Positions 26,595 through 35,771 of a DNA stretch of 64,000 bases are shown here, in pieces (the stretch's first letter is position 1; each line of letters begins with the position of its first letter). The DNA comes from Sphingomonas endolithica (GTDB taxonomy: Bacteria > Pseudomonadota > Alphaproteobacteria > Sphingomonadales > Sphingomonadaceae). The stretch lies in assembly GCF_025231525.1 (NCBI RefSeq), contig NZ_CP103057.1, positions 744,001 to 808,000 on the forward strand, read 5' to 3'. Position numbers and translations under genes: made by a program. Under the pieces are notes generated by a model. That model was not told where the DNA came from, did no database searches, and saw only the letters and a program-made list of their open reading frames with translations.

Positions 26595-27409
26595 TGCGTG
26601 CCCTTGCCCGTGTTGCATTAGCAATGGTGTGGATCGCGGCAGTCCTGGGGCTGCTGGCGCTCGGCACGTGGCAAGTGCAGCGGCGGGCGTGGAAGCTGGA
26701 TCTGATCGCACGGGTCGATGCGGGGATGAAGGCGGCGCCGGTGGCGGCACCGGCTAATGCCGGCCGGGACGATGCCTATCGCCGGGTGACGGCGAGCGGG
26801 AGTTACCTACCCGGCAAAGACAGCTTCGTGCAGGCGTCCACGGTGCGTGGACCGGGCTGGTGGGTGATCACGCCGTTGCAGCTTACCGAGCCGCTCCCCG
26901 GCGAAGGCCGGGGCCCAGTCGCGGAACAGCAGGAAACTGCCGCTGCACACCGTAACAACAACCTGCGCGACTGGACCCCGGCCTCCGCCGGGGAGCAAGC
27001 TTCCGGCGAACTGCGGCATCCCAAAACGATCCTCATCAACCGTGGCTACGTACCCGAACGCCATGCCGCACGACCACCCGCGCAGCCCGTCACCATCATT
27101 GGTTTCCTGCGCCTCACCGAACCCGGCGGCGGCTTCCTGCGCAGTAACGATCCCGCCGCCGACCGCTGGTATTCCCGCGACGTCGCCGCCATCGCCAGGA
27201 GCCGCGCCCTCGCCAACCCTGCCCCTTATTTCATCGACGCAGACGCCACCAACAACGCCCCCGGCCAGCCGGTCGGCGGGCTGACCGTCGTCGCCTTCTC
27301 GAACAATCACCTCGTCTACGCGATCACATGGTATGTGCTGGCGATGATGACCGCCGCCGGCTTCTATTATTGGATCACGCTCCTCCGCCGCCGCGGGCGG
27401 ACGCCGTGA
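26594..27409 (+). CDS. SURF1-family oxidase assembly protein carrying an in-frame palindromic-element insertion
   Basis: A 271-aa protein with N- and C-terminal membrane helices and the SURF1 landmarks LGTWQVQRRAWKLDLI, GWWVITPLQL, ILINRGYVP and a C-terminal ITWYVLAMMTAAGFYYW. SURF1 proteins assist heme a/o insertion into oxidase subunit I. Residues about 101-135 are extra to the family and are encoded by a REPIN-like element that keeps the frame open. The start ATG shares a base with the cyoD stop, and the stop overlaps regB, so the gene is embedded in the operon. Confidence 0.88.
   Translation: MRALARVALAMVWIAAVLGLLALGTWQVQRRAWKLDLIARVDAGMKAAPVAAPANAGRDDAYRRVTASGSYLPGKDSFVQASTVRGPGWWVITPLQLTEPLPGEGRGPVAEQQETAAAHRNNNLRDWTPASAGEQASGELRHPKTILINRGYVPERHAARPPAQPVTIIGFLRLTEPGGGFLRSNDPAADRWYSRDVAAIARSRALANPAPYFIDADATNNAPGQPVGGLTVVAFSNNHLVYAITWYVLAMMTAAGFYYWITLLRRRGRTP
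26896..26993. repeat. REPIN-like inverted pair, class II, inside the SURF1 gene
   Basis: Left arm CCCCGGCGAAGGCCGGGG (26896-26913) followed by CCCAG; right arm CTGGACCCCGGCCTCCGCC, then GGGG, ending at 26993. The arms are near-exact inverted copies around about 57 bases. The same element occurs outside genes at 39609-39705. Here it lies wholly within coding sequence and adds about 35 residues (LPGEGRGPVA ... DWTPASAGEQA) without a stop. Confidence 0.8.
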
Positions 27410-28710
27410 TCCGCGCGCTGCCCGGCCGCCGGCCCGAACCCGAAGCGGCCGGGCATGGCAACATGTATCAGCTCGTCCAATTGCGCTGGCTGGCGGTGGC
27501 GGGGCAGCTGGGGACGATCCTGCTCACCCATTTCGTTTTCCATATCCGCCTGCCGCTGATCCCGATGCTGGGGGTGCTGGCCGGGCTGGTCGCGCTCAAC
27601 ATCGCCAGCATCGGTCAGCTCAATCGGCCGCGACCGATCACCAATGCCGAACTGTTCCTGGGGCTGCTGCTGGACGTCGCCGCGCTTTCGGCACAGCTCT
27701 ATTTCAGTGGCGGGGCGACCAACCCGTTCGTGTCGCTCTTCCTGTTGCAGGTCGTGCTCGGCGCGGTGCTGCTCGATCGCTGGTCGAGCTGGGTGCTGGT
27801 GGTGGCAACCAGCATCGCCTTTGCCCTGCTCACGGCATTGTACCGCCCGATCGTGCTGCCGCCTGAGATCCCGGGCGATCTGTTCGCCCTGCATGTCCAG
27901 GGCATGTGGGTGTGCTTCGCGCTCGTCGCGGTGCTGCTGGTGATGTTCGTCACGCGCATCAACGGCAATCTGCGCGCGCAGGACGCCAACCTGGCCGAGA
28001 TACGTCGCCAGGCCGTGGAGGAGGAACATATCGTGCGCATCGGCATGCTTGCCTCCGGCGCCGCGCACGAACTGGGCACGCCGCTCTCCTCGCTCTCGGT
28101 GATCCTCGGCGACTGGCGACGCAACGCGGGCGTCGCGCGCGATCCCGAACTGGTGCGCGATGTCGAGGAGATGCAGGCCGAGATCCAGCGCTGCAAGGCG
28201 ATCGTCACCTCGATCCTGCTGTCCTCCGGCGATGCGCGCGGCGAGCAATCCGCGGCGACCACGGTACGCACCCTGCTCGACCGAGTGATCGCCGATTGGT
28301 GCGCAGCGCGCGATTTCACCAATGCCGTCTATGTCGACCATTTCGGCCCTGACGTGCCGATCGCCTCCGACGTCGTGCTGCAGCAAGCGGTGTTCAACCT
28401 GCTCGACAATGCCGCCGAAGTGTCTCCGGGTATGATCCGCATCACCCTCGCCTGCGACGAAGACGCGCTGGTGCTCAGCGTACGCGACGAGGGGCCAGGA
28501 TTTGCTGCCGAACAACTCGCCAATCTCGGCAAGCCGTATAACAGCAGCAAGCCCGAGCTTGGCCGTGGCCTCGGCTTGTTCCTGGTCGGCAATGTCGCGC
28601 GCACGCTCGGCGGCACGCTGGCCGCGCGCAACCTGCACAAGGGCGCAGACGTGACGTTGCGCTTGCCGCTGGCGGCGATCCGGCTCGGGGAGGATGAAAC
28701 GGATGGCTAA
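27406..28710 (+). CDS. regB: Redox sensor histidine kinase RegB/PrrB/ActS
   Basis: A 434-aa kinase. Six N-terminal membrane helices include the RegB quinone-site motif SGGATNPFVSLFLLQ. The H-box is ASGAAHELGTPLSSLSVILG, and a downstream RCKAIVTSIL may hold the redox-active Cys of the family. The ATPase domain has FNLLDNAAEVS, VRDEGPGF and GRGLGLFLVGNV. The GTG start at 27406 overlaps the SURF1 stop by 4 bases. RegB responds to quinone-pool redox state and phosphorylates RegA; cotranscription with a quinol oxidase fits that role. Confidence 0.92.
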   Translation: MIRALPGRRPEPEAAGHGNMYQLVQLRWLAVAGQLGTILLTHFVFHIRLPLIPMLGVLAGLVALNIASIGQLNRPRPITNAELFLGLLLDVAALSAQLYFSGGATNPFVSLFLLQVVLGAVLLDRWSSWVLVVATSIAFALLTALYRPIVLPPEIPGDLFALHVQGMWVCFALVAVLLVMFVTRINGNLRAQDANLAEIRRQAVEEEHIVRIGMLASGAAHELGTPLSSLSVILGDWRRNAGVARDPELVRDVEEMQAEIQRCKAIVTSILLSSGDARGEQSAATTVRTLLDRVIADWCAARDFTNAVYVDHFGPDVPIASDVVLQQAVFNLLDNAAEVSPGMIRITLACDEDALVLSVRDEGPGFAAEQLANLGKPYNSSKPELGRGLGLFLVGNVARTLGGTLAARNLHKGADVTLRLPLAAIRLGEDETDG

Positions 28711-29233
28711 ACCGCTGCTGCTGATCGTCGAGGACGATGCCGCCTTTGCCCGTACGCTGCAGCGCTCGTTCGAGCGGCGCGGTTATGAGGTGATCCTAGC
28801 CGCCGGTCCGGGCGAGCTGCCCGCTTTGCTCGGCGTCCGGACGCCGGATTATGCCGTGGTCGACCTGAAGCTCGCACAATCTTCCGGCCTGACCTGTGTC
28901 GAGCTGCTGCACGCGCATGATCCGCAAACGGTCATCATCGTGCTCACCGGCTATGCCAGCATCGCCACTGCGGTGCAGTCGATCAAGCTTGGCGCGACAT
29001 CCTACCTCGCGAAGCCCGCTAATACCGACGACATCGAACGCGCCTTCGGCATGACGGTCGGTGATGCCGAGGTCGAGATCGGTGCGCGGCCGACATCGAT
29101 CAAGACGATGGAATGGGAGCGGATCAACGAGATCCTCGCCGAGACCGGGTTCAACGTCTCGGAGACGGCACGGCGCCTCGGCATGCACCGGCGGACCTTG
29201 GCGCGGAAGCTGGAGAAGCGGCAGATCTCCTAG
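28703..29233 (+). CDS. regA: Response regulator RegA/PrrA/ActR
   Basis: A 176-aa regulator with a receiver domain (LLIVEDDAAFARTLQRSF; phospho-Asp in YAVVDLKLA; switch Lys in LAKPAN) and a C-terminal Fis-type helix-turn-helix (NVSETARRLGMHRRTLARKL). This short single-HTH form is the conserved RegA layout. I chose ATG 28703, which has GGAGG about 11 bases upstream and overlaps regB by 8 bases; ATG 28694 is too close to the ribosome site. It controls respiration and other redox-linked genes in alphaproteobacteria. Confidence 0.92.
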   Translation: MAKPLLLIVEDDAAFARTLQRSFERRGYEVILAAGPGELPALLGVRTPDYAVVDLKLAQSSGLTCVELLHAHDPQTVIIVLTGYASIATAVQSIKLGATSYLAKPANTDDIERAFGMTVGDAEVEIGARPTSIKTMEWERINEILAETGFNVSETARRLGMHRRTLARKLEKRQIS

Positions 29234-29266
29234 CGGAACCGCTAGAGCGTGATACCTTCACTTGTA

Positions 29267-29331
29267 CCCGTTCGTGCTGAGTAGAGACCGAGTAGGCCGA
29301 AGGCCGTACCGAGGGCCGGTATCGAAGCACC
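29267..29331. repeat. REP-like element, class V
   Basis: The segment runs from CCGTTCGTGCTGAG to GTATCGAAGCACC with an inner imperfect palindrome (GGCCGAAGGCC). It has the ends of a short repeat type frequent between sphingomonad genes. It fills the gap between convergent regA and selO. Only this copy was found in the window, so the class assignment rests on its form. Confidence 0.45.
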
Positions 29332-29348
29332 TTCAACGGGGGTGACTT

Positions 29349-29379
29349 ACCTGAAGGCATCAAACTCCCGCCTTCAGGT
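29349..29379. terminator. Hairpin between convergent regA and selO
   Basis: ACCTGAAGG (29349-29357) and CCTTCAGGT (29371-29379) form a perfect 9-base stem with a 13-base loop. The right arm overlaps the selO stop codon. No clear U-tract follows on either strand, so it is a candidate bidirectional terminator only. Confidence 0.45.
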
Positions 29380-30837
29380 GCCGCAGAAGGTGGCAAGCAC
29401 GCGCTCATGATCCAGCGGCGGCTCGGCAAAGCGTGCCGCTTCGGGCTGATCGTCATACGGGCGCGACAGGACCGACAGCAGCGTCTCGAACGGCGCGAAA
29501 TCCTGATGATCGACCGCGGCATTGATCATTGCCTCGATCTGATGGTTGCGTGGGATGAAGGCCGGGTTGACCGCATCCATGTCCGCACGCCGCGCTGCGG
29601 CGTCCTGCGGCGCCGCCTCCAGCGCGCGGCGCCACTCGATCGCCCAGGCATCGTAGGCGGTCGGATCGATGAACAGCGACCGCACCGGCCCGTCATCGCC
29701 GCCGACCGCGCCCGACAGCCGGCGGAAGAACAAGGTGAAGTCCACCGCATTCGTGGTCATCGCAGACAGAATTTCCGCCGCCAGCGCGTCGCCCGCCGCT
29801 TCGTCGCCAAGCCCCAGCTTGCGACGCAGCCCCGCGCGGTACGCCTGCTCGAACGCCGGCCCAAAAGCGGCCAGCGCCTGCTGCGCCTCCTCGATCGCCG
29901 CATCCTCCTGGTCCCCCAGCAACGGCAGCATCGCCTCGGCAAGCCGGATCAGGTTCCAGTGCGCGATGCTCGGCTGCTGGCCATAGGCATACCGCCCCAT
30001 CCGATCGATCGAACTGAACACCGCCGCCGGATCATAAGCATCCAGGAACGCGCACGGCCCATAATCGATCGTCTCCCCCGCGATCGAACAGTTATCGGTG
30101 TTCATCACGCCGTGGATAAACCCAACCAACAACCACCGCGAAACGAGCTCGACCTGCGCCGCGATCACACCGTCCAGCAAGGCGCGGTACGGGTTGGCGG
30201 CATTGGCCGCCTCCGGATAACGCCGTGCGATCACATAGTCGGCAAGGATATGCAGCGCTTCGACATCCTCTCGCGCCGCGAAATATTGGAACGTGCCCAC
30301 GCGAACATGGCTCGCCGCCACCCTGGTCACCATCGCTCCGGGAATTGCCGTATCACGCATCACCAGTTCGCCGGTGGTCACCGCCGCCAGCGCGCGCGTC
30401 GTCGGGATGCCGAGCGCCGCCATTGCCTCGCTCATCACATATTCGCGCAGCACCGGCCCCAACGCCGCACGCCCATCGCCGCCGCGCGAAAAAGGCGTCC
30501 GCCCGGCGCCCTTCAGCTGGATATCGCGACGCCGGCCATGGCGATCGATCACTTCCCCCAGCAACACCGCGCGTCCGTCGCCAAGCTTCGGCACGAAATT
30601 GCCGAACTGGTGCCCGGCATAGGCGAGCGCGATCGGGGTGGCGTTGTCCGGCACTTGCCCGCCCGACAGCATCTTCAGTCCTTCGGCACCGTTCAGCCAT
30701 TCGGCGTCCAGTCCCAGTTCGAACGCCAGCGCACCATTGACGCGCACGATCCGGGCGTCCGGTCCGGGAGTCGGCGATACCGGCGCGAAGAACCGCTCGG
30801 GAAGGCGCGCATAGCTATTGTCGAAGGGGATGCTCAT
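29374..30837 (-). CDS. selO: SelO/YdiU-family protein adenylyltransferase
   Basis: A 487-aa pseudokinase-fold enzyme that transfers AMP from ATP to protein Ser/Thr/Tyr. Visible family motifs are AYAGHQFGNFVPKLGDGRA, KGAGRTPFSRGGDGRAAL, GVMNTDNCSIAGETIDYGP and the terminal CGT, where the Cys occupies the position of the selenocysteine of eukaryotic SelO. The start at 30837 (MSIPFDNSYARLPERFF) fits the family; 14 further in-frame codons upstream have no counterpart. It ends convergent with regA and lies 65 bases from the lyase gene on the same strand. Confidence 0.92.
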   Translation of the reverse strand: MSIPFDNSYARLPERFFAPVSPTPGPDARIVRVNGALAFELGLDAEWLNGAEGLKMLSGGQVPDNATPIALAYAGHQFGNFVPKLGDGRAVLLGEVIDRHGRRRDIQLKGAGRTPFSRGGDGRAALGPVLREYVMSEAMAALGIPTTRALAAVTTGELVMRDTAIPGAMVTRVAASHVRVGTFQYFAAREDVEALHILADYVIARRYPEAANAANPYRALLDGVIAAQVELVSRWLLVGFIHGVMNTDNCSIAGETIDYGPCAFLDAYDPAAVFSSIDRMGRYAYGQQPSIAHWNLIRLAEAMLPLLGDQEDAAIEEAQQALAAFGPAFEQAYRAGLRRKLGLGDEAAGDALAAEILSAMTTNAVDFTLFFRRLSGAVGGDDGPVRSLFIDPTAYDAWAIEWRRALEAAPQDAAARRADMDAVNPAFIPRNHQIEAMINAAVDHQDFAPFETLLSVLSRPYDDQPEAARFAEPPLDHERVLATFCGT

Positions 30838-30902
30838 CCTGCACCAACCATCTGCAATGCTTGAAGTATCCCTTGCCACCCACGATCAGCGGCACGCCGC
30901 CG

Positions 30903-31784
30903 TCACGGACGCTCGACCTGCCGCAACAGCTGCTCAGCCCGCGACAGATGCGGCCGGTCCAGCATCCCGCCCTGATGGCCGATCGTACCGACACCGGGAT
31001 TGGCCGCGAACAGATCGACGATCGCCTGTGCCTCGGCGATCTCCTCCGCGCTCGGGGTGAACGCGGCGTTGATCACATCGACTTGCGCCGGATGGATCGC
31101 CAGCATGCCGCGATAGCCGTCACGCCGTACCTTTTCGGCGCGTGTCTTCAGCGCGTCGAGATCGCGGAAGTCGCCCTGGATCGTCTCGATCGCCGTTACT
31201 CCCGCGGCTGCCGCGCCGAGCAGGCACAGGCTGCGCGCCAGTTCGTAGGTGAAGCCATAACTGCCATCGGCGTTCACATTGGTACTGGCGCCGATCGCGT
31301 CCGCCAGATCTTCCGCGCCCCAGGTAAGCGCAACCACGCGCGGCGCGCCCTTATAGTCGCCGGTATGGAACATCGCCTCGGCCGTTTCGGTGACCAGCAC
31401 GATCACCGGTGTCGATCCAATCGCAAAGCCATGCGCCGCCTCGAACGCCGCCAGATAATGGTCGAGCAATTCGACATCCTGCCGCCCATATACCTTGGGC
31501 AGCATGATCCCCCCGGGATGCGCTGGCATGATCGCGGCAAGGTCCATCAACGTGTACGGACCATCCAGCGGATTGATCCGCACCCAGATGCGCGCACGCT
31601 CCGGGTTATTGCTCAGGACATCATGCACCATCTGCCGCGCCAGCGGCTTGTTCTCGGTAGCGACCGCATCCTCCAGATCGAGCAGCACGATATCCGCGCT
31701 GCTCTCCACCGCCTTGGCCATCTTGCGCGCGCTATCCCCCGGCGCGAACAGCCAGGAACGCATTTTCAGCGGCGTGTCGGACAT
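30903..31784 (-). CDS. HpcH/HpaI-family CoA-ester lyase (CitE-like)
   Basis: A 293-aa TIM-barrel lyase. It shows RSWLFAPGDSARKM near the start, the metal-site strand IVLLDLEDAV, RINPLDGPYT, and the ending LAIHPAQVDVINAAFTP. The family includes citrate lyase beta, malyl-CoA and citramalyl-CoA lyases. As the alpha and gamma citrate lyase subunits are not nearby, a stand-alone malyl-, methylmalyl- or citramalyl-CoA lyase is more likely. The start at 31784 follows a GGGAGAG ribosome site by 9 bases; an upstream in-frame ATG at 31874 lacks one. It is divergent from cysD. Confidence 0.85.
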   Translation of the reverse strand: MSDTPLKMRSWLFAPGDSARKMAKAVESSADIVLLDLEDAVATENKPLARQMVHDVLSNNPERARIWVRINPLDGPYTLMDLAAIMPAHPGGIMLPKVYGRQDVELLDHYLAAFEAAHGFAIGSTPVIVLVTETAEAMFHTGDYKGAPRVVALTWGAEDLADAIGASTNVNADGSYGFTYELARSLCLLGAAAAGVTAIETIQGDFRDLDALKTRAEKVRRDGYRGMLAIHPAQVDVINAAFTPSAEEIAEAQAIVDLFAANPGVGTIGHQGGMLDRPHLSRAEQLLRQVERP

Positions 31785-31933
31785 CGGCAACATCTCTCCC
31801 AAACGTGGTACAGCGCAGCGCAGCGGCAGCGTAAAACCTGGCCGAGCAGGATAGCAGCGCGTTCCACGAACCAAGAATGGATTGATTGCCGGACATGCCG
31901 GGCTGGGGCAAGCGCCGCTGTGGAGACCAAACG

Positions 31934-32839
31934 ATGACCAGCACCCTCACCCACCTGGAACGCCTCGAAGCCGAAGCGATCCACATCATGCGCGAGGTGG
32001 TCGCCGAGACCGACAAACCGGTGATGCTGTATTCGGTCGGCAAGGATTCCGCGGTGATGCTGCATCTCGCGCGCAAAGCCTTCTACCCCTCGCGCCCGCC
32101 CTTCCCGCTGCTGCATGTCGACACGACATGGAAGTTTCGGGAAATGTACAAGCTGCGCGATCGCATGGCAGCAGAGAGCGGCATGGAATTGCTGGTCCAT
32201 CACAACCAGGAAGCTCAGGCTCGCGGCATCAATCCGTTCGACCACGGTGCGCTACATACCGATATGTGGAAGACCGAGGGGCTGAAGCAGGCGCTCGACA
32301 AATACGGCTTCGACGCCGCGTTCGGGGGCGCGCGGCGCGACGAGGAGAAGAGCCGGGCCAAGGAGCGCATCTTCTCATTCCGCACCGCAAGCCACGGCTG
32401 GAACCCCAAGAACCAGCGCCCGGAGCTCTGGAACCTCTACAATGCGCGCAAGAACAAGGGCGAGAGCATCCGCGTCTTCCCGATCAGCAACTGGACCGAA
32501 CTCGACGTCTGGCAGTACATCCAGTTGAACGACATACCGATCGTGCCGCTCTACTTCGCCGGCAAGCGGCCGACCGTGGAGCGGGACGGCATGCTGCTGA
32601 TGGTCGATGACGACCGTTTTCCACTGCAGCCAGGCGAAGTACCGGTCGAACGCTCGATCCGCTTCCGTACGCTCGGCTGTTATCCGCTGACCGGCGCGGT
32701 GGAAAGCAATGCCGCCACGTTGGCGGAAATCATCCAGGAAACGCTGTTGACCACCACGAGCGAGCGCCAAGGCCGCGTGATCGACAAGGATGCCAGCGGT
32801 GCGGGCATGGAAAAGAAGAAGCAGGAGGGCTATTTCTGA
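31934..32839 (+). CDS. cysD: Sulfate adenylyltransferase subunit 2
   Basis: A 301-aa PP-loop ATPase. It has the nucleotide motif [44 protein letters not shown], and the C terminus [22 protein letters not shown] typical of CysD. With CysN it forms ATP sulfurylase and activates sulfate to APS. ATG 31934 has GGAG 8 bases upstream. The stop and the next start share one base (TGATG), so cysD and cysNC are translationally coupled. Confidence 0.97.
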   Translation: MTSTLTHLERLEAEAIHIMREVVAETDKPVMLYSVGKDSAVMLHLARKAFYPSRPPFPLLHVDTTWKFREMYKLRDRMAAESGMELLVHHNQEAQARGINPFDHGALHTDMWKTEGLKQALDKYGFDAAFGGARRDEEKSRAKERIFSFRTASHGWNPKNQRPELWNLYNARKNKGESIRVFPISNWTELDVWQYIQLNDIPIVPLYFAGKRPTVERDGMLLMVDDDRFPLQPGEVPVERSIRFRTLGCYPLTGAVESNAATLAEIIQETLLTTTSERQGRVIDKDASGAGMEKKKQEGYF

Positions 32840-34758
32840 TGAGCGACACGCTTCAGGAAAGCGCCTATCATACCGAAGCCTTGATCGCCCAAGATATCGA
32901 CGCGTATCTCGATCGGCATCAACACAAGACGATGCTGCGCTTCATCACCTGCGGCTCGGTCGATGACGGCAAGTCCACGCTGATCGGACGGCTGCTGTAC
33001 GATTCGAAGATGATCTTCGAGGATCAGCTGGCGGCGCTCGAAGCAGACAGCAGGCGCGTCGGCACCCAAGGCCAGGAGATCGACTTCGCGCTGCTCGTCG
33101 ACGGCCTGGCCGCGGAACGCGAACAGGGCATCACCATCGATGTCGCCTATCGCTTCTTTTCGACCGAGAAACGCAAGTTCATCGTCGCCGATACGCCGGG
33201 CCACGAACAATATACCCGCAACATGGTGACTGGCGCATCGACCGCCGACCTTGCGGTGATCCTTATCGACGCGCGCAAGGGCGTGCTAACGCAGACGCGG
33301 CGGCATAGTTATCTGGCCCATCTCATCGGCATCAAGCACCTGGTGCTGGCGATCAACAAGATGGATCTGATCGGCTACGATCAGGCACGATACGACGCGA
33401 TCCTCGCCGACTATACGGCGTTCGCGCAGAGCATCGGCATCGCTGCGTTCACGCCGCTGCCGATCTCCGGCTTCAAGGGCGACAACATCTCGCTCAAATC
33501 GGCCAACATGCCGTGGTATGCCGGGCCAGCGCTGATCGAACATCTCGAAACGGTCGAGCTCGGGGTCGACGAGGATCAGGCCAAGCCGTTCCGCATGCCC
33601 GTGCAATGGGTCAATCGCCCAAATCTCGACTTCCGCGGCTTCTCGGGCCAGGTCGCCACCGGCACGGTGAAGCCCGGTGATGCGATCCGTGTCCTGCCTG
33701 GCGGCAAGACATCGACGATCAGCCGCATCACGACGCTGGGCGGCGATCTCGACGAAGCCGTTGCGGGACAGTCGGTCACGCTCTCGTTTGCCGACGAAAT
33801 CGATTGTTCGCGCGGCAGCGTGATCGCCACCGCGGCTGCCCCGCCCGAAACATCGGACCAGTTCGAAGCCACCATGGTATGGATGGATGACGAGCCGCTC
33901 GTCGTCGGCCGCGCTTATTGGCTGAAATCGGCGACGCAGATGGTATCGGCGACGATCCACGAGCCGAAATATCAGGTCAACGTCAACACCATGGAGCACC
34001 TTGCGGCAAAGACGCTGGAGCTGAATGCGATCGGTGTCGCGGAGCTGACGACGGACCGCGCCATCGTGTTCGAACCCTATGCCGATAGCCGCACGCTCGG
34101 CGGGTTCATCCTGATCGACAAGATCACCAATGCGACGGTCGCGGCGGGCATGCTGCACTTCTCTTTGCGCCGCGCCCAGAACGTTCACTGGCAGCCGACC
34201 GACATCGGCCGCGAGGCGCATGCCAGCCTCAAGAACCAGAAGCCGCGCGTGCTGTGGTTCACCGGTCTTTCGGGATCGGGCAAATCGACCATCGCCAACG
34301 AGGTCGAGAAGTCGCTGAACCTGATGAACCGGCACACCTTCCTGCTCGACGGCGACAATGTCCGGCACGGGCTAAACAAGGATCTGGGCTTCACCGAGGC
34401 GGACCGGATCGAGAATATCCGTCGCGTGGGCGAAGTGGCCAAGCTGATGGCCGATGCCGGGCTGATCGTGCTGACCGCCTTCATCTCGCCTTTCCGCGCA
34501 GAGCGCGATCTGGTGCGTGCCATGTTGCCCGAAGGCGAGTTCATCGAGATATTCGTCGATACGCCGCTGGAGGTGGCCGAGCAGCGCGACGTGAAGGGCC
34601 TCTACAAGAAGGCGCGCGCGGGCGATCTCAAGAACTTTACCGGCATCGACAGCCCGTACGAGCCCCCGCTCGATGCCGAGATCCGTGTCAACACGGTCGA
34701 GATGACCCCGGCCGAAGCCGCCGAGTTCATCGTCCGCCAGATCCTCCCACTGAAATGA
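32839..34758 (+). CDS. cysNC: CysN-CysC fusion: sulfate adenylyltransferase GTPase subunit / APS kinase
   Basis: A 639-aa bifunctional enzyme. Residues about 1-440 are the CysN GTPase: P-loop [27 protein letters not shown] and NKMDLIG. Residues about 460-639 are the APS kinase: a second P-loop [14 protein letters not shown], then [15 protein letters not shown] and [11 protein letters not shown]. Together with CysD it makes PAPS from sulfate with ATP and GTP. All key motifs are intact in both halves. Overlap with cysD (1 base) and cysQ (4 bases) defines the operon. Confidence 0.97.
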   Translation: MSDTLQESAYHTEALIAQDIDAYLDRHQHKTMLRFITCGSVDDGKSTLIGRLLYDSKMIFEDQLAALEADSRRVGTQGQEIDFALLVDGLAAEREQGITIDVAYRFFSTEKRKFIVADTPGHEQYTRNMVTGASTADLAVILIDARKGVLTQTRRHSYLAHLIGIKHLVLAINKMDLIGYDQARYDAILADYTAFAQSIGIAAFTPLPISGFKGDNISLKSANMPWYAGPALIEHLETVELGVDEDQAKPFRMPVQWVNRPNLDFRGFSGQVATGTVKPGDAIRVLPGGKTSTISRITTLGGDLDEAVAGQSVTLSFADEIDCSRGSVIATAAAPPETSDQFEATMVWMDDEPLVVGRAYWLKSATQMVSATIHEPKYQVNVNTMEHLAAKTLELNAIGVAELTTDRAIVFEPYADSRTLGGFILIDKITNATVAAGMLHFSLRRAQNVHWQPTDIGREAHASLKNQKPRVLWFTGLSGSGKSTIANEVEKSLNLMNRHTFLLDGDNVRHGLNKDLGFTEADRIENIRRVGEVAKLMADAGLIVLTAFISPFRAERDLVRAMLPEGEFIEIFVDTPLEVAEQRDVKGLYKKARAGDLKNFTGIDSPYEPPLDAEIRVNTVEMTPAEAAEFIVRQILPLK

Positions 34759-35507
34759 GCGCCATGAACGACGCAGAAATCGCCGGTCATCTGGCGGAGA
34801 CCGCCGGCAAGTTGCTGTTGACCGTACGCGATTCTGCCGTGCTTTCGGGCAAGGCGCTCGGCAATGCCGGCGACCAAACCGCCAACCAATTCCTGGTCCA
34901 CGCCATTCGTGATCAGCGCCCCGACGACGGGCTGTTGTCCGAGGAGATGAAGTGCGACGGCACACGCCTCGGCCGGCAGCGTGTGTGGATCATCGACCCG
35001 GTCGACGGCACGCGCGAATATGGCGAGGGGCGCCCGGATTGGGCAGTTCACGTCGGTCTGGCGATCGACGGCGTTGCGACGATCGGCGCAGTGGCGCTGC
35101 CCGGTTTGGGCGTGACGCTGACCAGCGCCGCGCCCCCTGCTCTGCCCCCCGCGCACGATCCGCCCCGCCTGGTGGTCAGTCGCACCCGTCCGGCACGCGA
35201 GGCGGTCGCCGTGGCGGAGGCGCTGGGCGGCGCACTCGTGCCGATGGGCTCGGCCGGCGCCAAGGCGATGGCGGTGGTGCGCGGCGAGGCCGAGATATAC
35301 CTCCACACCGGCGGCCAGCACGAATGGGACAATTGCGCCCCAGTGGCGGTGGCGGCCGCCGCCGGCCTGCACGTCAGCCGCGTCGACGGCTCACCGCTCG
35401 TCTACAATGCCGAGGACACGTATCTGCCCGACCTGCTTATCTGCCGGAAGGAACTGGCCGCACGCGTGCTGGAGTTGGTGCGCGGGCTGACCTCCTCGGC
35501 AAGCTAG
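34755..35507 (+). CDS. cysQ: 3'(2'),5'-bisphosphate nucleotidase CysQ
   Basis: A 250-aa inositol-monophosphatase-fold enzyme. It has the metal motifs LLSEEMK and [12 protein letters not shown] and the late motif [15 protein letters not shown]. CysQ hydrolyses PAP, the by-product of PAPS reduction or sulfotransfer, to AMP, which fits its place after cysD-cysNC. ATG 34755 overlaps the cysNC stop by 4 bases (ATGA). The segment around 110-125 is Ala/Pro-rich and slightly variable, otherwise the protein is typical. Confidence 0.93.
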   Translation: MSAMNDAEIAGHLAETAGKLLLTVRDSAVLSGKALGNAGDQTANQFLVHAIRDQRPDDGLLSEEMKCDGTRLGRQRVWIIDPVDGTREYGEGRPDWAVHVGLAIDGVATIGAVALPGLGVTLTSAAPPALPPAHDPPRLVVSRTRPAREAVAVAEALGGALVPMGSAGAKAMAVVRGEAEIYLHTGGQHEWDNCAPVAVAAAAGLHVSRVDGSPLVYNAEDTYLPDLLICRKELAARVLELVRGLTSSAS

Positions 35508-35510
35508 GGT

Positions 35511-35590
35511 CCGTTCCCCTGCGAAAGCAGGGGCCCAGAGCCCAAAGCGCACCGCTCGTGACTCTGGAGTCCTGCGTTCGCAGGAGAACG
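35511..35590. repeat. REPIN-like inverted pair, class III
   Basis: Left arm CCCCTGCGAAAGCAGGGG followed by CCCAGAG (35517-35539); right arm CTCTGGAGTCCTGCGTTCGC with AGGAG (to 35586). Each arm is a small hairpin and the two are inverted to one another through CCAGAG/CTCTGG. It begins four bases after the cysQ stop and could end that transcript. Confidence 0.65.
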
Positions 35591-35602
35591 AAACGACTTC
35601 AA

Positions 35603-35732
35603 AGCATGATGACGTTCAACTGATCATCACTATCCGTTCGTCTCGAGCGAAGTCGAGACACCGAGCCGGGCGCTGGTGTCTCGACTTCGCTCGACACGAT
35701 CGGCGACGGGGTGAAGATTAGCCCATCATGCT
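35603..35732. repeat. Nested inverted repeats with a perfect 20-base stem
   Basis: An outer pair AGCATGATG (35603-35611) and CATCATGCT (35724-35732) encloses an inner perfect inverted repeat with 20-base arms at 35643-35662 and 35675-35694 (TCGAGCGAAGTCGAGACACC and its complement) and a 12-base loop. The inner pair is a further REP class; the outer pair may be a second element or the boundary of the insertion. It lies between convergent cysQ and the TetR gene. Confidence 0.7.
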
Positions 35733-35771
35733 CTAGAAGCGGCAACCCATTCCAAGATCATGCGGTCGAGA

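Noticed and set aside
26807..27310. Antisense frame across the SURF1 gene with a repeated DWAPAFAGE-like motif
   Set aside because: This peptide is simply the translation of the REP arms on the other strand and not evidence of a gene.
35511..35732. CRISPR-like array
   Set aside because: The repeats are inverted pairs of different classes, not evenly spaced direct repeats, and no cas genes are present.
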